Positions 1 through 8,652 of a stretch of DNA of 37,655 nucleotides are shown here, piece after piece. Position 1 is the first letter of the stretch. Each line of letters starts with the position of its first letter. The DNA is taken from positions 1-37,655 of the forward strand of contig PKCN01000059.1 in the NCBI GenBank assembly GCA_002862205.1, given 5' to 3'. Below the pieces are notes generated by a model. It had not been told where the DNA came from and did not search any database. It worked only from the letters and a program-made list of their open reading frames with translations. A program made the position numbers and the translations under genes. This DNA is from Planctomycetaceae bacterium. Its GTDB lineage: Bacteria > Planctomycetota > Planctomycetia > Pirellulales > Pirellulaceae.

Positions 1-96
1 TTCATCCTCTGCAGAATGAATTTGAGCAGGCTTTGGTTCGTTGTCGTCTGGCTGGCTGAGCCACTGTGGGGCGTCAGAGAATGCCGTGTTGCCCAC
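1..96 (-). CDS. Possible start of a gene running off the left edge
   Basis: On the minus strand a stop-free frame begins with GTG at 96 and runs to base 1, giving 32 codons beginning MGNTAFSDAPQWLSQ and rich in Asp, Glu, Pro and Gln. It starts a few bases after the TAG stop of the barrel protein (103-105), so it could be the next gene of the same transcription unit. A weak purine stretch (AGAAAG) precedes the GTG. The fragment is too short to assign a family, and the frame could be open by chance. Confidence 0.3.
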   Translation of the reverse strand, partial: MGNTAFSDAPQWLSQPDDNEPKPAQIHSAEDE

Positions 97-102
97 TACT
101 TT

Positions 103-1359
103 CTAGTAGCGGAATTCAGCTCCAACGGTACCGCCGGCTACGAAGAAGTCACTTCCCGTGCGGACTTTGGTGATCGCCCCAATCGTGTTGCGGAATTGAT
201 CGGTTGCCGTTGCGACTCCACCCAGCCACCAGAGTTCACCCCCAGCTCGGATGCTGATGCAATCAGTGACCTGAACGCGAAGGCCACCAGCGACTTCGAT
301 CATACCGGAAACGGTGACGTTGTCTTCATCGGCTAAAAGCGCTGTATCAAGATTATTGCGATAATCAAAATCCAGATCAGCAAAGTTGGCAAAGACACCT
401 GCACGTGCGCGGAAGTCTGTGTAGCCGCGACGACAGATGGGATAAAGCAGATCAACGCCAACTTGTGGGCCGATCAGGCGGTTTTTTACTTCACTTGTCA
501 GTGAGCCAAGGGTTGTGCCGGTAATGCCGCCAGGCGTCGCATTTTCACCAAGGTAGGTGTAGAGCTCCTGATAGTCGATGTAGCGAATCCCCATAAGACA
601 CCGAGCCACGTCATAGCCAACCATGGTCCTGTTCGCTTCTACCGACCAGTACTGGGCCTCGAGTCTCTGGCTTTGTGCGATCGAGTTCACATAGGCCGTG
701 ATGTCGGTGGCGTCGAACGGTGATACAGGATTCAAGAACGTTTCAATTCCACCCGATGGATTGGTCACTGCCCCGGATTGTGTCCATTGAGCCACGCCGG
801 TGAAAGTCAGCTCGCAGCCGTTGATGCAGTCGGGGACCCGGCCGATGGTCAATCGGGGGATCACCTCAAAGCCGAAGTCATCCATTAAAAAGTTCGGGCT
901 TGCAGTGAAGTTTGCGCTCTGGCGTTGCATGAACAGCGTTTCGACCGACACGTAGCAGAATGGCTCGCAGGGTGCACAAAAGTTACCCGTTGGGTAGGCC
1001 GATCCACGTCCTCCCCGGCAATTGCCGGGACAGGATTGTGTTTGGCAGGATTGGCACCCGACTTGCAGGACATTGCTCTGCTCAGCCTGGCCGACGGCAT
1101 TGGTGACAGCAAAGTCACTCGCATCCACCACTTTGTAGTTTTCGGTTCCCAACGTGATGGTGCCGCTTCCTGTGGTCGCTGCAGCAGCAGGCGTGGCCTC
1201 GGTGGAGGCAACGCCAAAGAGTGCACTCTGGCCAAAAGCGGTGTGGGAAGCAACGCTCACCAATAAAATGGCGATGCAGCGGGTGACAATATGCCAAACG
1301 CCATTCCCGTGTTCGCCGGAGGCAACAATGCTGCCGGGGAGATTCAGACGGATCCTCAT
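103..1359 (-). CDS. BBP7-like outer-membrane beta-barrel protein
   Basis: 418-residue exported protein. The ATG at 1359 is chosen because AGAGG lies 7 nt upstream and because it opens a signal peptide (hydrophobic stretch ending SHTAFGQS). The frame is also open back to 1485, but that would overlap the upstream gene. After the signal comes a Cys-rich linker (CQSCQTQSCPGNC, then CAPCEPFC), followed by a long region of alternating polar and hydrophobic strands typical of a barrel. It ends in a strand finishing with aromatic residues (GTVGAEFRY), as outer-membrane barrels do. Similar Cys-rich-plus-barrel proteins are multicopy in planctomycetes and annotated as BBP7 family; their function is unknown. 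It lies 86 bp downstream of the pilus/secretin N-domain gene on the same strand, so the two may be cotranscribed and share an envelope role. Confidence 0.75.
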   Translation of the reverse strand: MRIRLNLPGSIVASGEHGNGVWHIVTRCIAILLVSVASHTAFGQSALFGVASTEATPAAAATTGSGTITLGTENYKVVDASDFAVTNAVGQAEQSNVLQVGCQSCQTQSCPGNCRGGRGSAYPTGNFCAPCEPFCYVSVETLFMQRQSANFTASPNFLMDDFGFEVIPRLTIGRVPDCINGCELTFTGVAQWTQSGAVTNPSGGIETFLNPVSPFDATDITAYVNSIAQSQRLEAQYWSVEANRTMVGYDVARCLMGIRYIDYQELYTYLGENATPGGITGTTLGSLTSEVKNRLIGPQVGVDLLYPICRRGYTDFRARAGVFANFADLDFDYRNNLDTALLADEDNVTVSGMIEVAGGLRVQVTDCISIRAGGELWWLGGVATATDQFRNTIGAITKVRTGSDFFVAGGTVGAEFRY

Positions 1360-1445
1360 TATCAAACCTCTTAAATCGATACGGCTGGAAGCCGCTGCGT
1401 GGTAAACCAAAACGGCTTGCCACGTGGAGACGGAAACGGACTGAC

Positions 1446-4214
1446 TTATTTTACGGTTAGCTGATCTCGTACCGGGATCAGACATGATTTACGTACCATG
1501 CGTATTATTCTTTCGGCTGAATCCTGAGACTCACAGGATCCAGTAACCCACAATTCACCACGCACGAGCTGTACTTTCGCTTGACTGTTTGGGAAAACTT
1601 TCTGAATCGACTGATTCAATAGTTCCGTTGTGCTCTCGATTGAGTTGCCTTCGGTTGGAACAACTTCATTGACGTGTATTTCAAACGCACGCATGAGAAC
1701 TTCATCTTTGTCACCACCGGTCTGAGCCCAGACTACAAGTCGTGTGGTGCCGATCCCGGTACCAATCAACTTGAGTTGGTTGGGGCCAGAGGCGAACGCT
1801 TGGCAAACACCTTTGTCGCCCACTCGTACACCACGGACCGAGCCACCAAGGGTAAGCGACCGTACCTGAGCCTGATTCATATGAAGTGCCGTGAGTTTGA
1901 TATCAGGGCCCAAATTCAAACTTTTGTCCTTGAGTTCACTGGCGGTGTCGAGACGCATGGCCTGCTGCAAATCCACGGTGGGCGGTTGTGGTTTCCTGTT
2001 GCCGAGGACCATTTCCTGTACCGCTTGCACCTTGGTTGAGTCATTCGATGCCACGGTCGCTTGACGTTTGACTGCTCCAGGTACCGTTTGTACTGCAACA
2101 GGTGGGCGGTACCGCTTTCGCAGAATGGTAGTCCCCGACACCGCACCATCTTTGCCTGTTTGGCCGTCAACGTCTGTGGGTTGAATTGGCGATTGAGTCG
2201 CCGGTTGGTTGTTAGCAGCTAAGGCGGCCTTGCCAGTTGGTTCCTTGGCAGAAGGCTGTTGTTCTGGTTTTGCTGAACTGGTTTCCGAGGCTGGTTTTGT
2301 CTTGGCCAAGCTGGTTGTTGCCTTCTCGACCACGGCGGAACCGGGTAAAGAGATCGGCGCTACTACACCACTCGCGATCGGGTTTTTATCTGCACGCTGA
2401 CTGGTATCAGCGGTAGAGTCCAGATTCACTTTGACGCGAGGGCGATCTTTGTTGATCTTGTATTTTTCTACTCGAACGGCCTGCTTCAGTTCCACTGTCT
2501 CAGGAATCTCTGGCTGTGTGATTGTTGGACTGGTGCGGGTTGTTTGCTGTTTGTTGAAGGGGTTTACCAATTCTTTCCTGGTGTCCGCCTTCGCTGTCTC
2601 CGCATGTGGATTGGTGCGGGCATTCTTTTTCGGTGATGGGCGTTCGACCTTGATCACCGCGCGACCTGCCTTTTTGTTGCTGTCTGCATTCGCGATTCTG
2701 CCGGGGACATTGATGGGTGTTGGCAGCGTAAGCTTGCTGCTACCCGAGTCTGCGGATGCGACCTGTTTTTTCACCGACGGTGACTTGGCAAGGATGGACA
2801 AAGGTCCCTTGGATGATTTTGCTTTGACAGCCGACGGAGATTTTTCACCAGAGACAGAGAAAGGTTTGGCAGGGCTGATGGATTTTACCGAGTTCGAATT
2901 GTCCCTCGGCTTAAACTTATTGACCGTCGCTATGGAAAGTTTGTCCGGCTGTTCCGACGAGGATGGGGCCGCGGACGACAGGATTGACTTGCCGTTGGGC
3001 GTGATCCGTTTTGCTGTCGTTGGCAACTTCGGCATCCGCGTTGGTTCGGAGACCTCTTTCGGGGAAGTTATCGGCGAGGGAAGTCCAAGACCAGCACCAG
3101 GCTTGTTTTTCTCCGCGAGAATGGGCGCCGGAATTGGGCTCTTCTTGGGCTGAGCTTTTCTCGGTTTGGGGCGTGGTGCGGTCACTACAGTTCCGTCCGC
3201 TTTGACGGTTACCGGCGCTGGTAGCGAGGGCTGATCGGTTTTGCGTTTCGTGGTGGAAAGCTTTGGCAGACTATCCATTTTGCTGTTCGGCAGCGCGTCT
3301 TGGGTCGGAGCAATCTCTGACTCATCCGAGAGCGAGAAGAAAATGGGGGCGGCTTCGCCATCTTTTGAGTCCCCAGCGTTGCCCCGCGGAGTTTGCGACA
3401 GCATTGAGGCAATGGAAGCGCCAGCAGTTTTTGTGTCAGCAGTTTTTGTTTTTGCTTCGGGTTTTGCTGTTGTCACAACAGGCTTGGGCGAAGTTTTTGC
3501 TGCAATTGCTGGCGGTGTTGCCCGACTGCCTGAATGAGCGACTGCTGACTTTGGGACGCTGGTCAAAGGCGTGGTGTCTTTGGCAGCGAGAACCTGTGGT
3601 TCCGATGTGTCGGCGGGTGTCACGACGGGTGGGCTCTGAGCTGGGACCACCAACAGTGACTTGGGGGCAGGGTTCAATAGCACGATGGCTGCTTCACTCG
3701 CCTTGCGAACACGCGGGGGATTGGCGGTTTTCTGCTCTGGTGTGGCATGTGATACCGGAAGGGCGGGCCCCAGTTTGGCATCAACCAAATCCCTGTTTCG
3801 ATGGTGGGTAGATTGGATCAGCGGGTTGATTTGAACAGCAGATTCGTGAGCGGGTTCGATGGTCATGATCGGGCCACGTCCAGCAGTACCAATCGGTGTT
3901 TGCTCAGCCCCAACTGGATTCAAACCAATTGCAGCACCGATTGGACTTAGAAGAACCGAATGCGATGCCGGACTCGATCCTGTCGTCTGTTGGACAGCCG
4001 ATCTGGACGGTTCGTTCTCAGGCTCACAAAACGGATTGGAACGCACGCCGGGCGTTACGGTTGCTGCGTTGAGCGGCAACGGAGGAAGAGATCCCAAGCC
4101 GTTGATCTGTGGCTGTTGCGCAAAGCAAGGGGAACCTGCCAGGATGAGCGCGACAATCCACTGCCGTCGAATACGTTTGGAACGCTTGGTCTGTGCTGTT
4201 TGATGGTCACGCAT
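1446..4214 (-). CDS. Long low-complexity exported protein with C-terminal pilus-assembly (CpaC/secretin N-type) domain
   Basis: 922 residues from the ATG at 4214, which has AAGGA about 6 nt upstream; an upstream extension to 4274 is less likely. The N-terminus is basic (KRSKRIRRQ) followed by a hydrophobic core and AQQ, a plausible signal peptide. About 700 residues rich in Pro, Thr, Ser, Lys and Ala follow, with no recognisable fold. The last 157 residues are conserved in style: a short beta domain with VRSLTLGGSVRGVRVGD and TGIGTTRLVVW resembles the N-terminal domain of CpaC/RcpA secretins, and the following VRGELWVTGSCES region resembles a BON-like repeat. No secretin channel domain follows, so it is not a complete secretin. 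A periplasmic tether or pilus/secretion accessory role is inference. Confidence 0.7.
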   Translation of the reverse strand: MRDHQTAQTKRSKRIRRQWIVALILAGSPCFAQQPQINGLGSLPPLPLNAATVTPGVRSNPFCEPENEPSRSAVQQTTGSSPASHSVLLSPIGAAIGLNPVGAEQTPIGTAGRGPIMTIEPAHESAVQINPLIQSTHHRNRDLVDAKLGPALPVSHATPEQKTANPPRVRKASEAAIVLLNPAPKSLLVVPAQSPPVVTPADTSEPQVLAAKDTTPLTSVPKSAVAHSGSRATPPAIAAKTSPKPVVTTAKPEAKTKTADTKTAGASIASMLSQTPRGNAGDSKDGEAAPIFFSLSDESEIAPTQDALPNSKMDSLPKLSTTKRKTDQPSLPAPVTVKADGTVVTAPRPKPRKAQPKKSPIPAPILAEKNKPGAGLGLPSPITSPKEVSEPTRMPKLPTTAKRITPNGKSILSSAAPSSSEQPDKLSIATVNKFKPRDNSNSVKSISPAKPFSVSGEKSPSAVKAKSSKGPLSILAKSPSVKKQVASADSGSSKLTLPTPINVPGRIANADSNKKAGRAVIKVERPSPKKNARTNPHAETAKADTRKELVNPFNKQQTTRTSPTITQPEIPETVELKQAVRVEKYKINKDRPRVKVNLDSTADTSQRADKNPIASGVVAPISLPGSAVVEKATTSLAKTKPASETSSAKPEQQPSAKEPTGKAALAANNQPATQSPIQPTDVDGQTGKDGAVSGTTILRKRYRPPVAVQTVPGAVKRQATVASNDSTKVQAVQEMVLGNRKPQPPTVDLQQAMRLDTASELKDKSLNLGPDIKLTALHMNQAQVRSLTLGGSVRGVRVGDKGVCQAFASGPNQLKLIGTGIGTTRLVVWAQTGGDKDEVLMRAFEIHVNEVVPTEGNSIESTTELLNQSIQKVFPNSQAKVQLVRGELWVTGSCESQDSAERIIRMVRKSCLIPVRDQLTVK

Positions 4215-4390
4215 GCCGCATCCTTGCGTCCGGACGAATACAATCACCGCGCCGTGCTGGCGCAACTCCTTCAATTGCAGCCGGTGGAGACTGTCAATCT
4301 GTAAAAGGGATATCGGGTTCCGGTTGGCGGGACATTAACGATTTTCGCGTTTCCTCCGCGTGTAACGGTAGATCGGGGCCTCTCTGGTTC

Positions 4391-5227
4391 CTAGCAGTTT
4401 GATCTCTGGCGAGCTGCCTCAAAGGCAATGATGGCTGCCGAGGCGGCGATGTTGAGGCTGTCGGCCTCCCCTGCCATGGGGATCTGGATTCCATCGATGG
4501 GGGTCTCAGATCCTGAAAACCATCGCTGTTTTAATCCTCTCGCCTCACTGCCCAGCACGATTGCGGTTGGACCTTTGAGCTCACATTTCCAAAGGTCTTG
4601 AGATGATTCCACGCGGGCCGCGAAGATCTTGATGGAGCGTGAAGTCAGGAATGCTCGAAGTTCCGATTCGCTGCCGTTGAACGATGGTATCTGAAAAATC
4701 GTTCCCAAACTGCTGCGAATGGAATTTGGGTTGTACTGGTCCACGCATTCACTCAGAAGGATCACATCGACCCCGGCTGCATCGGCTGACCGGAACACGG
4801 CACCGATATTTCCTGGCTTTTCGATTTGATCCAGGACCAAAATCAATGGGTTTTCTGGTAAATCCAGAGATTTTAAAGCGGGATCAGGCCTGATGAATTC
4901 TGCGACCACGCCCCGGGATGACTGCCCGTAGCTGATCTTCTCCATCAAGGGGTCAGCCACCCAGTTCAGCTTCTTGCTGGCTTTGGCATACGTCATCACA
5001 GCTTCGATGGAGGGCTGGAATTCGTGTGTTTTCCCGTGGTTGAGCGATTCTGGGACATAGATCCCGCATGATTCCAGCCCCGCGCGAATGGCCTGTGATG
5101 TTTCACGCCATCCGTCGACGAGGACTCGATTTGCCCTCCGACGGGAACGGTTGTCCCGCATCCTGATCAAGTGACGTAGAGTTGGATTGGCGGAACTTCG
5201 GAAAATGACAGGCTTAGACTCGCTCAT
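4391..5227 (-). CDS. TrmH/SpoU-family RNA 2'-O-methyltransferase
   Basis: 278 residues, the normal size for a two-domain SpoU enzyme. Residues 1-100 form the substrate-binding domain (RRANRVLVDGWRETSQAI). The rest is the SPOUT methyltransferase domain with its three motifs: motif 1 LDQIEKPGNIGAVFRSADA, motif 2 IVLGSEARGLKQRW, and motif 3 IPMAGEADSLNIAASAAI, which forms part of the knotted SAM site. The family uses SAM to methylate a ribose 2'-OH in tRNA or rRNA; the exact target cannot be told from sequence. The ATG at 5227 is preceded by a purine-rich AGAGAGAA. Its promoter region is shared with the divergent GNAT-like gene and contains a three-copy 22-bp repeat. Confidence 0.9.
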   Translation of the reverse strand: MSESKPVIFRSSANPTLRHLIRMRDNRSRRRANRVLVDGWRETSQAIRAGLESCGIYVPESLNHGKTHEFQPSIEAVMTYAKASKKLNWVADPLMEKISYGQSSRGVVAEFIRPDPALKSLDLPENPLILVLDQIEKPGNIGAVFRSADAAGVDVILLSECVDQYNPNSIRSSLGTIFQIPSFNGSESELRAFLTSRSIKIFAARVESSQDLWKCELKGPTAIVLGSEARGLKQRWFSGSETPIDGIQIPMAGEADSLNIAASAAIIAFEAARQRSNC

Positions 5228-5240
5228 CCATTCTCTCTAT

Positions 5241-5306
5241 GATTTTGAACCAGACGGTGTGGGATTTTGCACCAGACGGTGTGGGATTTTGCACCAGACG
5301 GTGTGG
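5241..5306. repeat. Three tandem copies of a 22-bp unit in a divergent promoter region
   Basis: Units at 5241-5262, 5263-5284 and 5285-5306 each contain CCAGACGGTGTGG. Units 2 and 3 are identical and unit 1 differs at one base (GAACC in place of GCACC). The array begins 14 bp before the TrmH-family start codon and ends about 70 bp before the GNAT-like start, in the intergenic space between two divergent genes. It may be a regulator-binding array or simply a recent slippage product. Confidence 0.9.
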
Positions 5307-5378
5307 GTGGGCCAATGCTGACATGGCCTGCGTGGAGAAATTAGTCGGATATTGGACCGTCAGCAAAATGAATTCATT

Positions 5379-6515
5379 ATGAATGATGTGCCTCGATGCG
5401 AGCCGGTACTGAATCGGCGAGATGAAAAAGCGTTCCTGAAATTGGAGCGGGATTTATATGTTGACGACGACTGCTGGGTTCCACCCCTGTGGGGAGTTCG
5501 TCGTGAAATGGTGGGTTTCAAGCCCCACCCGTTCTATGATCATGCCGACAAGCAGGCATTCTTGGTACGTCGAGGCAACCGGGTTGTCGGACGTTTGCTT
5601 GCGATTGTCAATCATGAGCATAATCGTCGCTATCAGGAGAAACGTGGTTTCTTTGGCTTTTACGAGTGTGCGGACGATATTGATGCCAGTAATGAGTTGT
5701 TTTCAACCGCGTCACAATGGCTTCGAACGCAAGGGATGACGGATGTCAGAGGGCCGGTGAACCCCAGCCTGAACTATGAGTGTGGTCTGCTCGTGGAGGG
5801 GTTTGATACGCCGCCTACTTTCATGATTCCCCATAACCATCCCTACTACAGCCGCTTGATCGAGGGTTTTGGCTTCACCAAAGTGCAGGATCTCTATAGC
5901 TACGATGCCCACATCGACATTTTGAATGACTTGGATCCCAAGCTGATGTTTGTTGTTGATGAGGCAACCCGGCGTTTCAAAGTCAATTGCAGGCCAATTG
6001 ATCGAAGTAAATTTACGGCTGATGTGCGGGCTTTTCTGGAAATCTACAATTTGTCGTTGCAGCAAACCTGGGGTTATGTGCCCATGAGTGAGTCTGAGAT
6101 TGATCATCAGGGAAAAGGCCTGAAACACCTCATTGTCCCTGAATTAACCAGCATCGCAGAAATCGAAGGAAAGCCCGTTGGAGTTGGTTTTGGCTTGCTG
6201 GACTTCAATCAGATCATCAAGAAAATCAATGGACGTCTCTTTCCATTGGGCTGGTTTCACATCTTGACCCGCAAACGGTCGATCGATCGGGTGCGGATGA
6301 TCAGTACAAATGTCTTGCCGGAGTATCAAAAATGGGGTCTGGGGCTCGTGACTCTCGCCCGCGTCTTGCCAGATGCCATTGCCTTTGGGATCCAGATCGG
6401 CGAGTTTTCATGGGTGCTGGAGAGCAACCAGCTGTCTCGTGGCACAATTGAACGCGGGGGAGCGACGAGAACCAAAGTGCACCGCCTCTACGATCGGTCG
6501 CTTCTGGACGATTGA
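5379..6515 (+). CDS. GNAT-like N-acetyltransferase (YghO-like family)
   Basis: 378 residues from the ATG at 5379. A TTG at 5352 would add nine residues; neither start has a clear ribosome site. The N-terminal half has the family signatures DDCWVPPLWG, FYDHADKQAFLVRRGNRVVG, GFFGFYECADD, VRGPVNPSLNYECGLLVEGF and HNHPYYSRLIEGFGFTK. These are typical of a widespread family of about 380 residues that includes E. coli YghO and has a GNAT fold. The C-terminal half has a second GNAT-like part (IGKPVGVGFGLLDFNQ-type strand, then TNVLPEYQKWGLG). The substrate is unknown. The next gene, 102 bp downstream on the same strand, is a ketosynthase homologue, which hints at a lipid or acyl-chain connection. 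Confidence 0.75.
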   Translation: MNDVPRCEPVLNRRDEKAFLKLERDLYVDDDCWVPPLWGVRREMVGFKPHPFYDHADKQAFLVRRGNRVVGRLLAIVNHEHNRRYQEKRGFFGFYECADDIDASNELFSTASQWLRTQGMTDVRGPVNPSLNYECGLLVEGFDTPPTFMIPHNHPYYSRLIEGFGFTKVQDLYSYDAHIDILNDLDPKLMFVVDEATRRFKVNCRPIDRSKFTADVRAFLEIYNLSLQQTWGYVPMSESEIDHQGKGLKHLIVPELTSIAEIEGKPVGVGFGLLDFNQIIKKINGRLFPLGWFHILTRKRSIDRVRMISTNVLPEYQKWGLGLVTLARVLPDAIAFGIQIGEFSWVLESNQLSRGTIERGGATRTKVHRLYDRSLLDD

Positions 6516-6617
6516 TTCGACTATCGTCATGATTTGTGGTGGATTACCTATCCAATATCGCATCTGCAAATCATACTTTGGGTTTCCGTCCCATCACTTT
6601 TTCGCTCAATCCGTGCA

Positions 6618-7958
6618 ATGCCCCAAAGCAACGTCGTTATCACCGGATTGGGAGTGGTCTCTTCCATAGGCATCGGCGGGGAGGCTTTTTTTGATGGATT
6701 GGTGCAGAAACGCTCGGGGATCACTTCCTTGGCCAACCGGACGGATGGTTGTGCTGTGCCCTCCGCTTCAGATTCGCTGACGGGGCATTGGATCGGTGGA
6801 CCGATTGTCGATTTTGAGCCCAAGCAGTACGTTCGGCCTCGCAAGTCGCTCAAAGTCATGTGCCGTGAGATCCAAACTGCTTTTGCGGCATCTCATCTTG
6901 CAATCGAGCAATCGGGGCTCAGCACGTTGTTGCCGTTGAGCGACACGGGGGCGATCAAGCCAGCCGATGTGGGAACTGTCTTCGGCAGCGAGATGTTTTA
7001 TGGATCACCTCTGGATATGGAGGATGCCATCAAAGCGAGCGTTACCGAGGATGGCGATTTTGATCCCGCCATGTTCGGCGGGGCGGCAATGAAAAAGGTG
7101 ACGCCCTTGTGGATGCTTAAGCATCTGCCCAACATGCCGGCGTGTCATGTTGGAATTTCGATCAACGCCCAAGGTCCCAATAATACCCTCGTGCTCGGGG
7201 ATGTCTCGGGGATGGCAGCAGTGATTGAATCCATTTCCTGTCTTGAACGGGGGACTGCCAAACTGATGATAGCGGGAGCTACTGGAACACGCATCAACAC
7301 AACACGTATGAATTATCGAGCCGACTTGCCGTTGGCTGCTGTTGCTGATCCCGTAGAGTTAAGTTCCCGTCCGCACGATCCTGAATCGCAGGGAGTTGTC
7401 GGTGGTGAGGCAGCGGGAACTCTCGTGCTGGAGAGTCGTGAGAATGCTCAGAAACGTGAAGCCAAGGTGTTGGCGCGTATTGCCTCTTACGCCTCCTGTT
7501 TCATTGCGTCCGATGGGATGCGAACAGCCCTGCGGTCATCGAAGCTGGAACCAGAAAGCAGAGGATCAGCCGAGGCGATGAAACGTGCCATGGCGACTGC
7601 TCTTGCTGATGCGGGAATCGAAGCGGCACAGTTGGGGTTGGTGGTTTCTCATGGGATGGGAGACCCCATTATCGATTTGGCAGAACGTACTGCTCTTTCG
7701 GAAGTCGTTCCCGATACGCCTGTCGTCGCTACAATTGCCGCATTGGGCCATAGTGGGGCTGCCAGCGGGATGGTCGATCTTGTGGCAGGCGCGCTGGCAA
7801 TCATGAAACGCCAAGTCCCACCGACGATTCAACACGACTCATCCGCTGCAACTATCGGGTTCTGTGATGCGCCCGAAGCGATGGCACAGAAGCATGTACT
7901 GTGCCTGTCGCACACCTCTGAAGGAAATGCAATCGCGATGGTGCTTGAGGCGCCCTGA
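6618..7958 (+). CDS. Beta-ketoacyl-ACP synthase homologue lacking the active-site cysteine
   Basis: 446 residues from the ATG at 6618, where the family start MPQSNVVITGLGVVSSIG begins; the frame is open further upstream. The fold is a thiolase-like ketosynthase of the FabF/KAS II type in length. The nucleophile region reads GPNNTLVLGDVSG: Asp195 (codon 7200-7202) stands where the catalytic Cys of the usual TACASG motif should be. The two histidine motifs are present in altered form (SHGMGD with His345, LGHSGAAS with His378), and the conserved Lys before the second His is replaced (TIAALGH). Such a protein cannot form the normal acyl-cysteine. It may be a chain-length-factor-like partner, a decarboxylase or an acyl-binding protein. 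It is probably cotranscribed with the GNAT-like gene. Confidence 0.85.
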   Translation: MPQSNVVITGLGVVSSIGIGGEAFFDGLVQKRSGITSLANRTDGCAVPSASDSLTGHWIGGPIVDFEPKQYVRPRKSLKVMCREIQTAFAASHLAIEQSGLSTLLPLSDTGAIKPADVGTVFGSEMFYGSPLDMEDAIKASVTEDGDFDPAMFGGAAMKKVTPLWMLKHLPNMPACHVGISINAQGPNNTLVLGDVSGMAAVIESISCLERGTAKLMIAGATGTRINTTRMNYRADLPLAAVADPVELSSRPHDPESQGVVGGEAAGTLVLESRENAQKREAKVLARIASYASCFIASDGMRTALRSSKLEPESRGSAEAMKRAMATALADAGIEAAQLGLVVSHGMGDPIIDLAERTALSEVVPDTPVVATIAALGHSGAASGMVDLVAGALAIMKRQVPPTIQHDSSAATIGFCDAPEAMAQKHVLCLSHTSEGNAIAMVLEAP

Positions 7959-8131
7959 GGCTGCTTTTCTGTTTCTTCAACGTGAAGCCAGCCTGCGAAA
8001 GACCTGAAAGACTGCGGTAGAAAATCCATTGAAAGGTGGGTTTGATGTGCACGGCCGCATGTTGATGGTCTTTTCAGTTTTTTGAGTAACCTTTGCTGTG
8101 AATCTGGTAACTCCTTGAAAGCGGAGATTCC

Positions 8132-8650
8132 ATGAGTGATACAGAACAAACCGAATTTTTTGTGCAGCAACTGGCTGAGTGTCAGGGACGACTGTTCGGC
8201 TACATCTATTCCATGCTCGGTGAACATTCCCGGGCGATGGATGTTGTTCAAGAAACGAATCTGGTCCTGTGGAGAAAAAAAGAAGACTTTCGTGAAGGTG
8301 CTCCATTCGTACCGTGGGCATTGGGAATTGCGAGATTTCAAGTTCTGGCGCACGTGCGTGATCAAGGCCGTGACAGGTGCCTGCTGGATTCGGAGTTGGT
8401 CGCGGCGCTTTCCCTGCAGACTGAACAGCAGGTCGATCAGCTTGAATCCATGCGAATCGCGCTGCGGCAATGCATGAGCGATTTGCCACGGGAAAAGATT
8501 GAGATGATTCATTTGCGATATTATCGTTCGATGCCAATTGCTGAAATCGCAAAAGCCATGGGACGTCGAACCGATGCTGTGAAAGTCGCGCTGCTTCGAT
8601 TGCGTCGGGTACTAGCCGATTGTATGCAACGCAGAATGCTGGAGGGTTGA
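8132..8650 (+). CDS. ECF-type RNA polymerase sigma factor, planctomycete/verrucomicrobial FecR-linked type
   Basis: 172 residues, small as expected for ECF sigmas. Region 2 is RLFGYIYSMLGEHSRAMDVVQETNLVLWRK with FVPWALGIARFQVLAHVRD, which should bind core polymerase and the -10 element. Region 4 near the C-terminus has the helix-turn-helix IHLRYYRSMPIAEIAKAMGRR. The stop codon (8648-8650) overlaps the ribosome-site region of the FecR-LamG gene, so the two are translationally close or coupled. The sigma probably controls the exported module that follows (8653-14691), with the FecR-domain protein as its membrane partner; this is inferred from order and from the FecI/FecR paradigm. Confidence 0.9.
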   Translation: MSDTEQTEFFVQQLAECQGRLFGYIYSMLGEHSRAMDVVQETNLVLWRKKEDFREGAPFVPWALGIARFQVLAHVRDQGRDRCLLDSELVAALSLQTEQQVDQLESMRIALRQCMSDLPREKIEMIHLRYYRSMPIAEIAKAMGRRTDAVKVALLRLRRVLADCMQRRMLEG

Positions 8651-8652
8651 AA

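Noticed and set aside
1360-1485. N-terminal extension of the barrel protein
   Set aside because: It overlaps the end of the upstream gene, while the ATG at 1359 has a good ribosome site and begins a signal peptide.
2431-3153. Plus-strand open frame of 240 codons inside the pilus/secretin N-domain gene
   Set aside because: It is the antisense shadow of the Pro/Lys/Thr-rich linker; the minus-strand gene has a signal peptide, ribosome site and conserved C-terminal domain.
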